A stretch of DNA of 64,000 bases from NCBI RefSeq assembly GCF_014202505.1, contig NZ_JACHGW010000003.1:558001-622000 (forward strand), written 5' to 3'. Source of the stretch: Armatimonas rosea (lineage in GTDB: Bacteria; Armatimonadota; Armatimonadia; Armatimonadales; Armatimonadaceae). The translations under genes were made by a program, and so were the position numbers. Positions 39,381 to 47,372 of the stretch are shown piece by piece; the stretch's first letter is position 1, and every line of letters starts with the position of its first letter. The notes beneath the pieces were generated by a model. It made no database searches and was not told the DNA's origin. It was given only the letters and a program-made list of their open reading frames with translations.

Positions 39381-40544
39381 GCCGGTTTTTGGCGCGGGTG
39401 GGTTGCTCTCGGGGACGCGGGTAATGAGATAGAGGGCACCGAGCACGCCGACAGCGCTCATGGCGACAAACATCGCGCTGAAGCCGTAGCGCTCAGCGAG
39501 CCAGCCACAGAGCGCGGGGGAGACCGAGAGCGCGATCCCCGAGGTGGCGGTCATCATCGCCTGGGTCGTCCCACGCTGGGAGTCGGTGACACAGTCATTG
39601 ACATAGACCACTGCGAGGGTTCCCACGATCCCGTAGTTCAGCCCATGGAGCGCCTGGATGGCCATGACAGTCGCGGGGCTGGTGGCGAGGGTGTAGAGCA
39701 GTAGGCGCACGGGCATGAGGCAGAACGCCAAGACCAGCGCGGGCTTTCGTCCATTGCGGTCGGTCCATTTTCCCACCTGGCTCATCACCAGCACCTCGCA
39801 CACGACCCCCGCGGCAAACATCAGCGAGATCTGGCGCGGCGCAGCCCCCAGGGATTTCATAAAGAGCGAGAGATACGACGATGCCCCGTAGAGTGCGAAC
39901 TGGTAGAGAAAGTAAGCAAAAAAGAAGTGCTTAAGCCCCCTCCCCCCGCCGCTTAGACGGCGACCCCCTCCGGCAATCGCTCGTTCCTCGCTGCGAAGGG
40001 GGACGGAACTTGATGGAGCTAGTTTTGTGTCGGGGACGATGAGGGAGATGGCGGCGATGAGGAAGAAAAGCAGGGGGCCGTAGGTGAAGACCGGGGCAAG
40101 GTCGGTGCGGGACATGCCTGGCGACGGGGAGAGCAGGAAGCCGGTGACGACACAGACACAGATGTAGCCGACACTCCCCCAGACACGGTACTTGGCATAG
40201 GCCGCCCCCCCGCCCTCCGTGGTTGCCAGCCGCCCCACGAGCACCCCCCCGACCGTGTTGAGGTACTGGAGCCCATTGGTCCCGAGTGCCGTCAGGAGCA
40301 GAAAGGGCCAGAAGCCATCGGCGAGGCGGAAGAGGAGATAGGCGACCCCTGCCAGAAGCGCCGTGGCGACCATCAGGGGGCGTCGGGCATCGAGGCGGTC
40401 TGAGAGGCGGCCTAAGAGGGGCTGAATCAGAACGGCGATCACCGTGCCAAGGCCCGCCAGGAGCCCGATCTGCGCCTTATCCAACCCCGAGGCGGCGTAG
40501 TAGGGCGAGGTAAACGGTTGTAAGAACCCAAACGACCCGGTCAC
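39378..40544 (-). CDS. Major facilitator superfamily transporter
   Basis: A 388-aa, 12-helix MFS protein. GRLSDRLDARRPLMVATALL is the signature A-type motif in the loop after TM2, and KWTDRNGRKPALVLAFCLMP is its counterpart in the second half. The TM6-TM7 loop contains APSSSVPLRSEERAIAGGGR plus further Gly/Arg residues encoded by a palindromic element. The GTG at 40544 falls inside TM1; the frame stays open to 40631 (including RKIALALCLFL), so the real start may be a nonstandard codon upstream. It resembles sugar or aromatic-acid transporters; substrate unknown. Confidence 0.82.
   Translation of the reverse strand: MTGSFGFLQPFTSPYYAASGLDKAQIGLLAGLGTVIAVLIQPLLGRLSDRLDARRPLMVATALLAGVAYLLFRLADGFWPFLLLTALGTNGLQYLNTVGGVLVGRLATTEGGGAAYAKYRVWGSVGYICVCVVTGFLLSPSPGMSRTDLAPVFTYGPLLFFLIAAISLIVPDTKLAPSSSVPLRSEERAIAGGGRRLSGGGRGLKHFFFAYFLYQFALYGASSYLSLFMKSLGAAPRQISLMFAAGVVCEVLVMSQVGKWTDRNGRKPALVLAFCLMPVRLLLYTLATSPATVMAIQALHGLNYGIVGTLAVVYVNDCVTDSQRGTTQAMMTATSGIALSVSPALCGWLAERYGFSAMFVAMSAVGVLGALYLITRVPESNPPAPKTG
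39935..40002. repeat. Palindromic element inside the MFS transporter gene
   Basis: CGCCG-CTTAGA-CGGCG (39947-39962) and a larger stem made of CCCCCT (39964-39969) with AGGGGG (39996-40002 region) form nested hairpins. The segment encodes the low-complexity cytoplasmic loop between TM6 and TM7. Base composition and C/G runs match the other palindromes. Confidence 0.6.
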
Positions 40545-40631
40545 CAGAAAGAGGCACAGCGCCAGAGCTATTTTACGCCAGCGGGGAACTGCTTGTGGGG
40601 AGTCAGGATTCAGAAGAGAGCTTCTCAGTGT

Positions 40632-41543
40632 CTAGCCCTTCTCTAAGAGCGTATCGCCGACACCGGAGGTGACTTTGATCTGCACCGTGCCCCCGCGTCC
40701 CAGTGTGCCGGTGAGAAGCCCGCCCGTGTCGCCGACCGAGCGGGGGCGGCGGGTGAGGTTGAAGTCCGAGCGGAACTTCCCGGACTGGGTGCTGACGGTC
40801 GCATCGCCCTTGACATTGCCAGGGATTCGCACTTGAACGCTGCCCACCCCCGCCGAGGCGCTGAGGCTCTGCTTCGGAATGGACTTGAGCTGGGCAAGGA
40901 TGCCGCCTACCTGGGTCTGGAGCGCCACACGGTTGGCCGCTGCGGTCTCCAGCGTCGCGCGCACCGAGCCAACACGCAGGGTTGCCTGAAGGTCGTTGAA
41001 GGAGCCACTGACCTCAAGGTCGCCGGTATCCATCCCGATCATGGTTCCGCCCTTGACCACCTTGAGGTTATCGAGCTTGACCAGCCCCGTGCCACTCTTG
41101 ATCGTCAGTGCCGTCAGCTCCCCCGCGATCTCGGTCGTCCCCACGAGCAGGCTACTAGAGAGGCGGAGCCCCGCGGGGATATGGATCTCGATATCGAGCT
41201 CGACCTCGGGGGCGTCTTCCGTGAACCGCTCACGCCGCAGGTCCTCGGGGATCACATCGTCGAGCACCAGCGTCCCGCCCTCGTTGAGGCAGGTAGGGAC
41301 GGTCTCCTTGAGCTTGAGCTGGGCGGTGGGCTTGTCCTTGGCCCGGATGGTTCGGGTCGCGCGGATCTGGATCTCGTTTTTCCGATCCGTGTCGATCTTG
41401 ATGGTCCCCACGACCCCTTTGAGCGCAAGCCCGACAATCCCCTGGGCGGGGAACTCCCACTTGTACTCTTTCTTCTCCTCGGTCGTGGCGTGTGCGAGGG
41501 AGGTGGTGATTAGAAAACAGGCGACAGTGGCAAAAGCTCTCAT
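40632..41543 (-). CDS. Secreted beta-helical protein (DUF4097-like)
   Basis: The 303-aa protein has a signal peptide (FATVACFLITTSLAHA) and then repeated short beta strands separated by turns: GTIKIDTDRKNEIQIRATR, DIEIHIPAGLRLSSSLLVGT, ITIKSGTGLVKLDNLKV, GMDTGDLEVSGSFNDL, GSVQVRIPGNVKGDATVSTQ. This periodic pattern of G-D-V-x-V turns is typical of DUF4097 putative adhesins. A TACACT box with an AAGGA ribosome-binding site precedes the start, a conventional leader. Function unknown; likely envelope or extracellular. Confidence 0.75.
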   Translation of the reverse strand: MRAFATVACFLITTSLAHATTEEKKEYKWEFPAQGIVGLALKGVVGTIKIDTDRKNEIQIRATRTIRAKDKPTAQLKLKETVPTCLNEGGTLVLDDVIPEDLRRERFTEDAPEVELDIEIHIPAGLRLSSSLLVGTTEIAGELTALTIKSGTGLVKLDNLKVVKGGTMIGMDTGDLEVSGSFNDLQATLRVGSVRATLETAAANRVALQTQVGGILAQLKSIPKQSLSASAGVGSVQVRIPGNVKGDATVSTQSGKFRSDFNLTRRPRSVGDTGGLLTGTLGRGGTVQIKVTSGVGDTLLEKG

Positions 41544-41555
41544 GGGTGATTTTCC

Positions 41556-42299
41556 TTAGTGTATCAGAACGTGGCCCAGGACATAGGCTGTGACCGCTCC
41601 AACGAGGGTGGCTAGTATATTTACGGCATCGTTACGCATCCAGTTCACCCCGCGTGTCGGTTTTCCCTGTGGAATTTCACTCCAGCGCTTTTTCTGTTCA
41701 TCCCACCACTGCGCCTGGAGGGTCGCGCCGAGCACCGAGTCCACCAGCGCGCCCAGAAAACCGGCCAGGGTGACCGTGAGAAAGAGCCCCCCCCGTCCCC
41801 ATAAACACGGGAGCCCACCGATAAGCGCTGCGCCTGCTAGAGCGGCCAGGGTCCCTAGCACCGAGACCGCCCCCGACTCGCCTGGCTCTGCGGGGGCAAG
41901 GGTGGTGATGCGCCGTGGCTTGCCCCCAAAGAGGGAGCCCAGCTCCGTGGCCCAGGTGTCGGCGTTGGCGGCGGCCAAGGCTCCCAGCATCGCCTCCGGC
42001 TGGCCCAGAAGGGCACAGAGTGCCGCGATCCCTCCGTTGGCGAGCACTTGCCAGGCATCGCGCTGGCCGGGCTTCTCAAAGCCGAGCTTGTCTTTCTTGC
42101 GCTTGCCTAGCTTCGAGAGCGCGGTAGAGGTCCCAAAGAACGTCAGCAGTGCTCCCGCCGCCAGCCAGCCGCCAAACGCGAGGTGGCAGAAGCCCACACC
42201 CGCCGCCGCAACCGCGCCCGAGAGGGTGAGGGCACGCACGCGCCACGCGAGAAAGCCCATCAGCGGCGCACCGATCGTGGCAGCAAGAAGGGGAGTCAT
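41556..42299 (-). CDS. DUF92 family membrane protein (VTE6-like)
   Basis: The 247-aa protein has six or more hydrophobic helices and the DUF92 motifs GFCHLAFGGWLAAGALLTFF, KRDKLGFEKPGQRDAWQVLANG, AAANADTWATELGSL, GFLGALVDSVLGATLQAQWW and NWMRNDAVNILATL. Plant and cyanobacterial relatives (VTE6) phosphorylate phytyl phosphate for tocopherol synthesis, so a polyprenyl-phosphate kinase role is possible, but no isoprenoid genes are adjacent. It is followed 12 bases later by the DUF4097-like gene. Confidence 0.88.
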   Translation of the reverse strand: MTPLLAATIGAPLMGFLAWRVRALTLSGAVAAAGVGFCHLAFGGWLAAGALLTFFGTSTALSKLGKRKKDKLGFEKPGQRDAWQVLANGGIAALCALLGQPEAMLGALAAANADTWATELGSLFGGKPRRITTLAPAEPGESGAVSVLGTLAALAGAALIGGLPCLWGRGGLFLTVTLAGFLGALVDSVLGATLQAQWWDEQKKRWSEIPQGKPTRGVNWMRNDAVNILATLVGAVTAYVLGHVLIH

Positions 42300-42308
42300 C
42301 TTTTAGAT

Positions 42309-42472
42309 CGCCCCCATATGAATCGCCCCGATGAACCGGGGCGTCTTGCTATCGTCGCAGGCTCCGACACAAAGGCCTTTGGCCATAGGGCTTTCTCATG
42401 GCCGGAGGCCTTCGTGTCGCGTAGCGACAGCAAGACGCTCCCGTTCATGGGAGCGATTACGGATGGGAGCGC
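42309..42472. repeat. Long imperfect palindrome of about 164 bp
   Basis: The outer arms (42309-42358 and 42419-42472) align over about 50 bases, including GCGTCTTGCT against AGCAAGACGC. The inner arms GACACAAAGGCCTTTGGCCAT (42366-42386) and ATGGCCGGAGGCCTTCGTGT (42398 onward) leave an 11-base centre. Smaller hairpins (CGCCCCG/CGGGGCG and CGCTCCC/GGGAGCG) sit near both outer ends. It separates two minus-strand genes and has no coding capacity I can support. Confidence 0.8.
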
Positions 42473-42474
42473 TC

Positions 42475-43062
42475 CTAACGAAATGCAAGCCATACAATAA
42501 CCAAGAGGGGAAGGTCGGCGGCGAGGGCATGGAGCAAGATCGCATCCCCCAGGGTTTTTGTCTTCTCCACGACCTCGCCGAGCGCGAAGCCGATTGCCAT
42601 TACGCCTAGAACGGCGAGGGGGGCGACCCAGAGCGGGGCGATCAGAAAGATCGGGAGGCTATGCCACGCCCCAAAGAGGAGTGCAGTGTAGAGGGGGCCG
42701 TGGGGGCGCAGTGCGCTTCGCCAGAAAAGCTCTTCGACTAGCGGGTTGCCGATCAGGAAGTAGGGAAAGAGCCACCCAAAGCTGGCAGGCGTAATGCCAA
42801 CCCCCGCGAGGCGCTCGGTCAAGAGCGCGGCGGGCAGGAGCCACTTGCCCAAGAGCTGGTAGAGGCCGACGAGAACAAGATTACTGGCGAGAGCAACCCC
42901 GAGATGGACTCGGAGCGGCCACTTGGGCTTGAGCGAGCAGGAAAAGCCGCCGAGCCGCTTGGTGCCGTAGAGGCAGACACTGGCGTAGAAGAGAAACGCC
43001 AGAAACGCGGAGTGAAAGACAAAAAGGCCCGCCGCGACGGCGGGCCAGGGGAGCAAGGCCAA
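42475..43062 (-). CDS. CPBP-family intramembrane metalloprotease
   Basis: CPBP (Abi/CAAX) proteins are membrane glutamic-type proteases. The C-terminal half has the motifs PLVEELFWRSALRPHGP (EExxxR), TALLFGAWHSLPIFL (FxxxH) and DAILLHALAADL (HxxxB-like). About six hydrophobic helices are present in roughly 195 aa. No ATG fits; TTG codons at 43068, 43062 and 43056 follow a GGGGGAAG sequence and 43062 is taken as the likely start. Codons 6-12 or so coincide with the perfect terminator hairpin of the upstream ABC ATPase gene, so RNA structure and coding share bases. Confidence 0.78.
   Translation of the reverse strand: MALLPWPAVAAGLFVFHSAFLAFLFYASVCLYGTKRLGGFSCSLKPKWPLRVHLGVALASNLVLVGLYQLLGKWLLPAALLTERLAGVGITPASFGWLFPYFLIGNPLVEELFWRSALRPHGPLYTALLFGAWHSLPIFLIAPLWVAPLAVLGVMAIGFALGEVVEKTKTLGDAILLHALAADLPLLVIVWLAFR
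43021..43046 (-). terminator. Intrinsic terminator of the MsmK-like gene, inside the CPBP coding region
   Basis: On the minus strand GGCCCGCCG (43046-43038), a three-base loop, CGGCGGGCC, then UUUUU (43025-43021): a perfect 9-bp stem plus U tract. It lies about 60 bases after the ABC ATPase stop codon and within the first codons of the CPBP reading frame. Confidence 0.85.
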
Positions 43063-43070
43063 TCCCAAAC

Positions 43071-43095
43071 TTCCCCCACGTGTGGGGGCTAGGGG
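43071..43095. repeat. Single hairpin element
   Basis: CCCCCAC-GT-GTGGGGG-CT-AGGGGG fits the consensus CCCCC-RC-NN-GY-GGGGG-NN-GGGGG. On the minus strand it ends in GGGGGAAG, which may serve as the ribosome-binding site of the CPBP gene. Confidence 0.65.
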
Positions 43096-43102
43096 GCTGG
43101 GG

Positions 43103-44260
<1,158 letters not shown>

Positions 44261-44292
44261 AATTGTCCTGCGAGGAGTATAACCTAGTCCGC

Positions 44293-44859
44293 CTACTTCG
44301 GCAACAAGGCCGCCACAGAGATTTGCGCATCGGGCTTTGCCAGCGGCGCTGCACTCTGGGTATCGTCGTAGAGGTGCGTGCTGCGGTAGATCGTCCCGTG
44401 TGGCTCCCGTCGCACCTCCAGTGTCCGGGCGTTGATGTCTAGAATCCAATACTCCGCGATCCCTGCCTCCGCGTAGACCTCGGACTTGAGCCCCTTGTCA
44501 AAAGCGAGCGTGGAGTCTGAAATCTCCATCACCAAGAGCACGTCGTGCTCTGTCGGATGCTCCGTGTAGTCGTCGGGCTGGCCAATGATGATAGCGATGT
44601 CGGGTTCAGGCTCCCCATCTGTCGAGAGACCAATCGGAACCTGTGATTGTACATGGTTGGTCTCTCCAAGAGCAGTTTGAATGACTTGTTCCGATTTCAC
44701 TACAGCGGTGGCGTGTGGGCGGTTCATAGGCGTTTTGAGATAGATCTCTCCTCGGATGAGCTCTACTTTGGGACTCGTGCCAAAGAGCCCCAGCTCCACC
44801 GCTTGGTGGTAGGTCTCACGGGTCCAGTGCCAGGTTGCGGGTTCTTTGGTGGCGCTCAT
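44293..44859 (-). CDS. Uma2-family (DUF820) putative endonuclease
   Basis: Uma2 proteins have a PD-(D/E)xK nuclease fold and are abundant in cyanobacteria and a few other phyla. The 188-aa product has VELIRGEIYLKTPMNRPHAT, GEPEPDIAIIIG with the conserved Asp, LLVMEISDSTLAFDKGLKSE (E-x-S/K catalytic strand) and YAEAGIAEYWILDINARTLE. Function is unknown. A TATAAT box exactly six nt before the ATG indicates a leaderless transcript. A second Uma2 gene lies at 56109-56738. Confidence 0.9.
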   Translation of the reverse strand: MSATKEPATWHWTRETYHQAVELGLFGTSPKVELIRGEIYLKTPMNRPHATAVVKSEQVIQTALGETNHVQSQVPIGLSTDGEPEPDIAIIIGQPDDYTEHPTEHDVLLVMEISDSTLAFDKGLKSEVYAEAGIAEYWILDINARTLEVRREPHGTIYRSTHLYDDTQSAAPLAKPDAQISVAALLPK

Positions 44860-44871
44860 GAGGAAATTATA
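44860..44871 (-). promoter_or_regulatory. Leaderless -10 box of the Uma2 gene
   Basis: Minus strand TATAAT (44871-44866), six nt (TTCCTC), ATG at 44859. Confidence 0.65.
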
Positions 44872-44889
44872 CCGCTGGCTGGAATGACG

Positions 44890-45300
44890 CTACTTCGCTG
44901 AGGACTTCTCGGGCCACAGTGCGACCGCAAGGCAGACCGCTGCGAGGGCCACTTGTGGGACGATGCTCTTGACCTCGCGGCCGTGGGTGCCGGGGCCTTG
45001 GTGGGTGGGGAAAACCATCGCGCTTGTCGGTATCAGCCCGACTCGGGCGGCGATATTCTCCGTGTCGGGGGAGACCGCGCCCATCGCCCCGATAGCCTCG
45101 GGCGACGTGAGGCCCTTGCGCCAGATAATCAGCCCCATCGCCAGGGCTAAGAGCGGTGCTTCTTGCTGGGGTTTGAGGTCCCGGTGGGGGATCAGGTCGC
45201 AGATGGCGTGCGACGCCACCCCGGCACCAAACGCCTTGCTCTCGTGGCCGATAATGCGTCCCAGCGCCGCCCCGACCGCGGCATGCACCCAGGCCATCAT
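44890..45300 (-). CDS. Small membrane protein, DUF457-like metal-dependent hydrolase fold
   Basis: The 136-aa protein begins WVHAAVGAALGRIIGHESKA and has GAGVASHAICDLIPHRDLKP, with the spaced His and Asp residues seen in DUF457/YdjM-type membrane-bound hydrolases. Hydrophobic stretches at about 45-60 and near the C-terminus (VPQVALAAVCLAVAL) suggest membrane insertion. It is shorter than typical members. It begins three bases before the lytic transglycosylase stop, so both genes are probably transcribed together. The activity is unproven. Confidence 0.6.
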   Translation of the reverse strand: MMAWVHAAVGAALGRIIGHESKAFGAGVASHAICDLIPHRDLKPQQEAPLLALAMGLIIWRKGLTSPEAIGAMGAVSPDTENIAARVGLIPTSAMVFPTHQGPGTHGREVKSIVPQVALAAVCLAVALWPEKSSAK

Positions 45301-45303
45301 GGC

Positions 45304-46425
45304 TTAGCGAATCCCACAGAGCTCTTTATAGATGCGGATGATCTTCTTGACATAGCCCTGGGTCTCTCGGTACGGGGGGACACCGCCGTACTTCTTGACC
45401 GCCCCTTCCCCGGCATTGTAGGAAGCCAGTGTCAGGATCAGCTGCTCCAAGGTAGCGTCGGTGTAGTTGGGCGACTTGCTAAACTTCACCAAGCGCTCCT
45501 TGAGCAGGTAGGTTCCCCCGGCGATATTTTGGATCGGGTCGTAGGGGTTGGTGAGCTTGAGGCGCTCGACCTCGTCGGGCATGAGCTGGATCAAGCCCAT
45601 CGCCCCGGCGTGGCTACGCTCCTGCACCTTGAAGTCCGACTCGGCTATCACGGTGGCGACAATGAGCCGCGGGTCCATGTCGAGTTCCTCGGAGTAGCGC
45701 AGGATGGCGTAGGTGATCTGGTCGGCCTGCGCCTCGGAGAGGCGCTTGTTGTGGCGCTTGATGTAGTCGCGGTAGGCGGGAAAGACCGCGCGGGCATTGG
45801 GCGAGAGGTCTTCGTAGCGGGCAGGGCCGACCACGATCTGCTTCTTGCCTGCCACCGGCTTCACGGGAAGCGAGCGCGAGGTCAGCGCACCACGGGGGGG
45901 AGTGGCCGCCTGAACCCGCTGGCGCTCAAACTCACGCTGGCGCTCCTGCTCAAGCTGCTTGCGCCACGCTGCCTTTTGCTCTTGCTCGGCCTTCCAGCGT
46001 GCCTCAAGCGCCCCGATATCCAGCGCAGAGGCCACGGCGAGCACCTCGAGCTCCGGCGTGCCGATCACATTGGCGTTCTCTTCCGTGTCCGTGACAATGC
46101 AGAGCGCACGAACCACAGCCCCCGGCTGGAGCCAGGTGGGAACGAGCGACATGCGCAGGGTGAGGCTATCGGTGTTGTTGGTGTTGAGCAGGAGCAGGGC
46201 ACTGGAGTCGCTGGAAGTAGAGGTCGCGGTCCCGGAGACTGTCCCCTCAATCTCAAAGGCCTTACCACGGTAGGCACCGGGGTTCTCGCGCACCTTCTCC
46301 AGGGTCAGGCCCCAGACAATCGGGGAGGCACGGCGCTGCGCCAGGTACTGACTGGTTGGGGAGACACTCTGCTGGGCCCGCACCGGCCCAAGCAAGACAA
46401 AGACACCGCACAGGAGTAGGCCCAT
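45304..46425 (-). CDS. Soluble lytic transglycosylase (SLT domain)
   Basis: These enzymes cleave peptidoglycan between MurNAc and GlcNAc. The 373-aa protein has a signal peptide (MGLLLCGVFVLLGPVRAQ), an N-terminal OB-like beta domain (about 40-135), a coiled, Gln/Arg-rich linker, and the SLT domain from about 245: VIAESDFKVQERSHAGAMGL contains the catalytic Glu, followed by GLIQLMPDEVERL, GGTYLLKERLVKF and LASYNAGEGAVKKYGG. The ATG at 46425 lies two bases past the tRNA-Ser 3' end; longer reading into the tRNA is rejected. Confidence 0.92.
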   Translation of the reverse strand: MGLLLCGVFVLLGPVRAQQSVSPTSQYLAQRRASPIVWGLTLEKVRENPGAYRGKAFEIEGTVSGTATSTSSDSSALLLLNTNNTDSLTLRMSLVPTWLQPGAVVRALCIVTDTEENANVIGTPELEVLAVASALDIGALEARWKAEQEQKAAWRKQLEQERQREFERQRVQAATPPRGALTSRSLPVKPVAGKKQIVVGPARYEDLSPNARAVFPAYRDYIKRHNKRLSEAQADQITYAILRYSEELDMDPRLIVATVIAESDFKVQERSHAGAMGLIQLMPDEVERLKLTNPYDPIQNIAGGTYLLKERLVKFSKSPNYTDATLEQLILTLASYNAGEGAVKKYGGVPPYRETQGYVKKIIRIYKELCGIR

Positions 46426-46426
46426 A

Positions 46427-46514
46427 CGGAGAGTCCGGGATTCGAACCCGGGGTAGGGGTTAAGCCTACAACGGTTTAGCAAACCGTCGCTTTCGACCAC
46501 TCAGCCAACTCTCC
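46427..46514 (-). tRNA. tRNA-Ser (anticodon GCU)
   Basis: Minus strand, 88 bases: acceptor GGAGAGT pairs with ACTCTCC, discriminator G. The D arm, the long variable arm expected of tRNA-Ser (around TAGGCTTAACCCCTA) and the T arm CCGGG-TTCGAATC-CCGG are all present. The anticodon loop TTTGCTAAA gives GCU, reading AGC and AGU serine codons. CCA is not encoded. The next gene's ATG starts one base after the discriminator. Confidence 0.95.
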
Positions 46515-46553
46515 TGATCATAGGAATCTGCTCCTGTTCGGTGTCGCGCCCGT

Positions 46554-46581
46554 ATTCTACCAGATTTCCAGCGTCCTGCAA
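46554..46581 (-). promoter_or_regulatory. Promoter of tRNA-Ser and the lytic transglycosylase gene
   Basis: Minus strand TTGCAG (46581-46576), 16 bp, TAGAAT (46559-46554); start expected near 46547, about 32 bases before the tRNA 5' end. Confidence 0.65.
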
Positions 46582-46686
46582 CTCCCGGACGCCTCGCCTC
46601 CCAGGAACTTTTTGATTTCCGTAATGTCTAGTGTAGCGGCGGCGTAGGCGCGCCACTACCATCCACTTCAGGGAGCAATTCGTTTT

Positions 46687-47259
46687 ATGTTGAACCGACG
46701 TGCGTATATCGGACTTGCTGCGGGGCTGACCGGGGCACTTGCCCTCGGGCTCAATGCCTCCGCCAAGCGTGGTCCTCTCAAGATCGGGGAGGTGGTCAAG
46801 GCCCCCGTTCTCCGCGATATCGCCAGCGACAAGCCGCTGGATTTGGCCAGCTACAAAGGGAAAAAAGTGGTCGTGGGGATCTTTGTGCAGAAGAACTGCG
46901 GGACCACCTGGAAGTACTACGGCAAGATGGGCGAGATAATCGCCAAGTTCAAGGCCAAGGGAGTTGAGGTGGTTGGCATCCACAGCAGCCAGGGCGAGAC
47001 CGACGACATGATGCTCTCGGACCTGCAGTCCAAGAACCTCAACATTCCCCTGCTCGACGATAAGAAAGACCAGGCACTCATGAAGCTTGTGGGGGCGAAC
47101 TGCACCCCGACCTTTGTGGTGATCGACAAAGACAGCAAGCTGCGCTACTTCGGTTCGTACGATAAGTATGGCAGTGCACCCAACTATGTTCCGGACGCAC
47201 TAAATGCAATCCTCGCGGGCAAGCCAGTTAAGATGGCACAGACCCGCGCCTTTGGCTGA
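46687..47259 (+). CDS. Exported redoxin (AhpC/TSA-like thioredoxin-fold protein)
   Basis: The 190-aa product has an N-terminal export signal (RRAYIGLAAGLTGALALGLN) with a twin arginine, and then a thioredoxin fold: VVVGIFVQKNCGTTWKYYGK with a single Cys in place of a CxxC pair, GVEVVGIHSSQGETDD, NCTPTFVVIDKDSKLRYFGS with a second Cys before the cis-Pro motif. The layout matches redoxins that form a disulfide between distant cysteines. It lies directly upstream of the candidate selenoprotein, also redoxin-like, but a perfect terminator separates them. Confidence 0.83.
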   Translation: MLNRRAYIGLAAGLTGALALGLNASAKRGPLKIGEVVKAPVLRDIASDKPLDLASYKGKKVVVGIFVQKNCGTTWKYYGKMGEIIAKFKAKGVEVVGIHSSQGETDDMMLSDLQSKNLNIPLLDDKKDQALMKLVGANCTPTFVVIDKDSKLRYFGSYDKYGSAPNYVPDALNAILAGKPVKMAQTRAFG

Positions 47260-47314
47260 GGGCTCTAAGAACTACCGCTCGTGAAGCGGTGCAAGACTCC
47301 TCTACGGAAGGTGG

Positions 47315-47360
47315 ACGTAAAACAGGCGGTGGGCTAGAGTGCCCACCGCCTGTTTTACGT
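47315..47360. terminator. Perfect 20-bp stem, bidirectional terminator
   Basis: ACGTAAAACAGGCGGTGGGC (47315-47334) is exactly inverted at 47341-47360 around a six-base loop. Read either way it ends in GCCUGUUUUACGU. It terminates the redoxin transcript and touches the -10 box of the next gene. Confidence 0.85.
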
Positions 47361-47372
47361 TATACTGCGCCT
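47361..47372 (+). promoter_or_regulatory. Leaderless -10 box of the candidate selenoprotein gene
   Basis: TATACT (47361-47366), six nt (GCGCCT), ATG at 47373. It abuts the terminator stem, so the -35 region would lie inside the hairpin sequence. No -10-like box or ribosome-binding site precedes the GTG at 47583. Confidence 0.65.

Noticed and set aside
46426-46500. N-terminal extension of the lytic transglycosylase into the tRNA gene
   Set aside because: The extra residues are a translation of tRNA-Ser; a signal peptide begins exactly at 46425.
47289-47372. Upstream extension of the candidate selenoprotein to 47289
   Set aside because: It would run through the perfect terminator hairpin; the -10/N6/ATG arrangement supports 47373.
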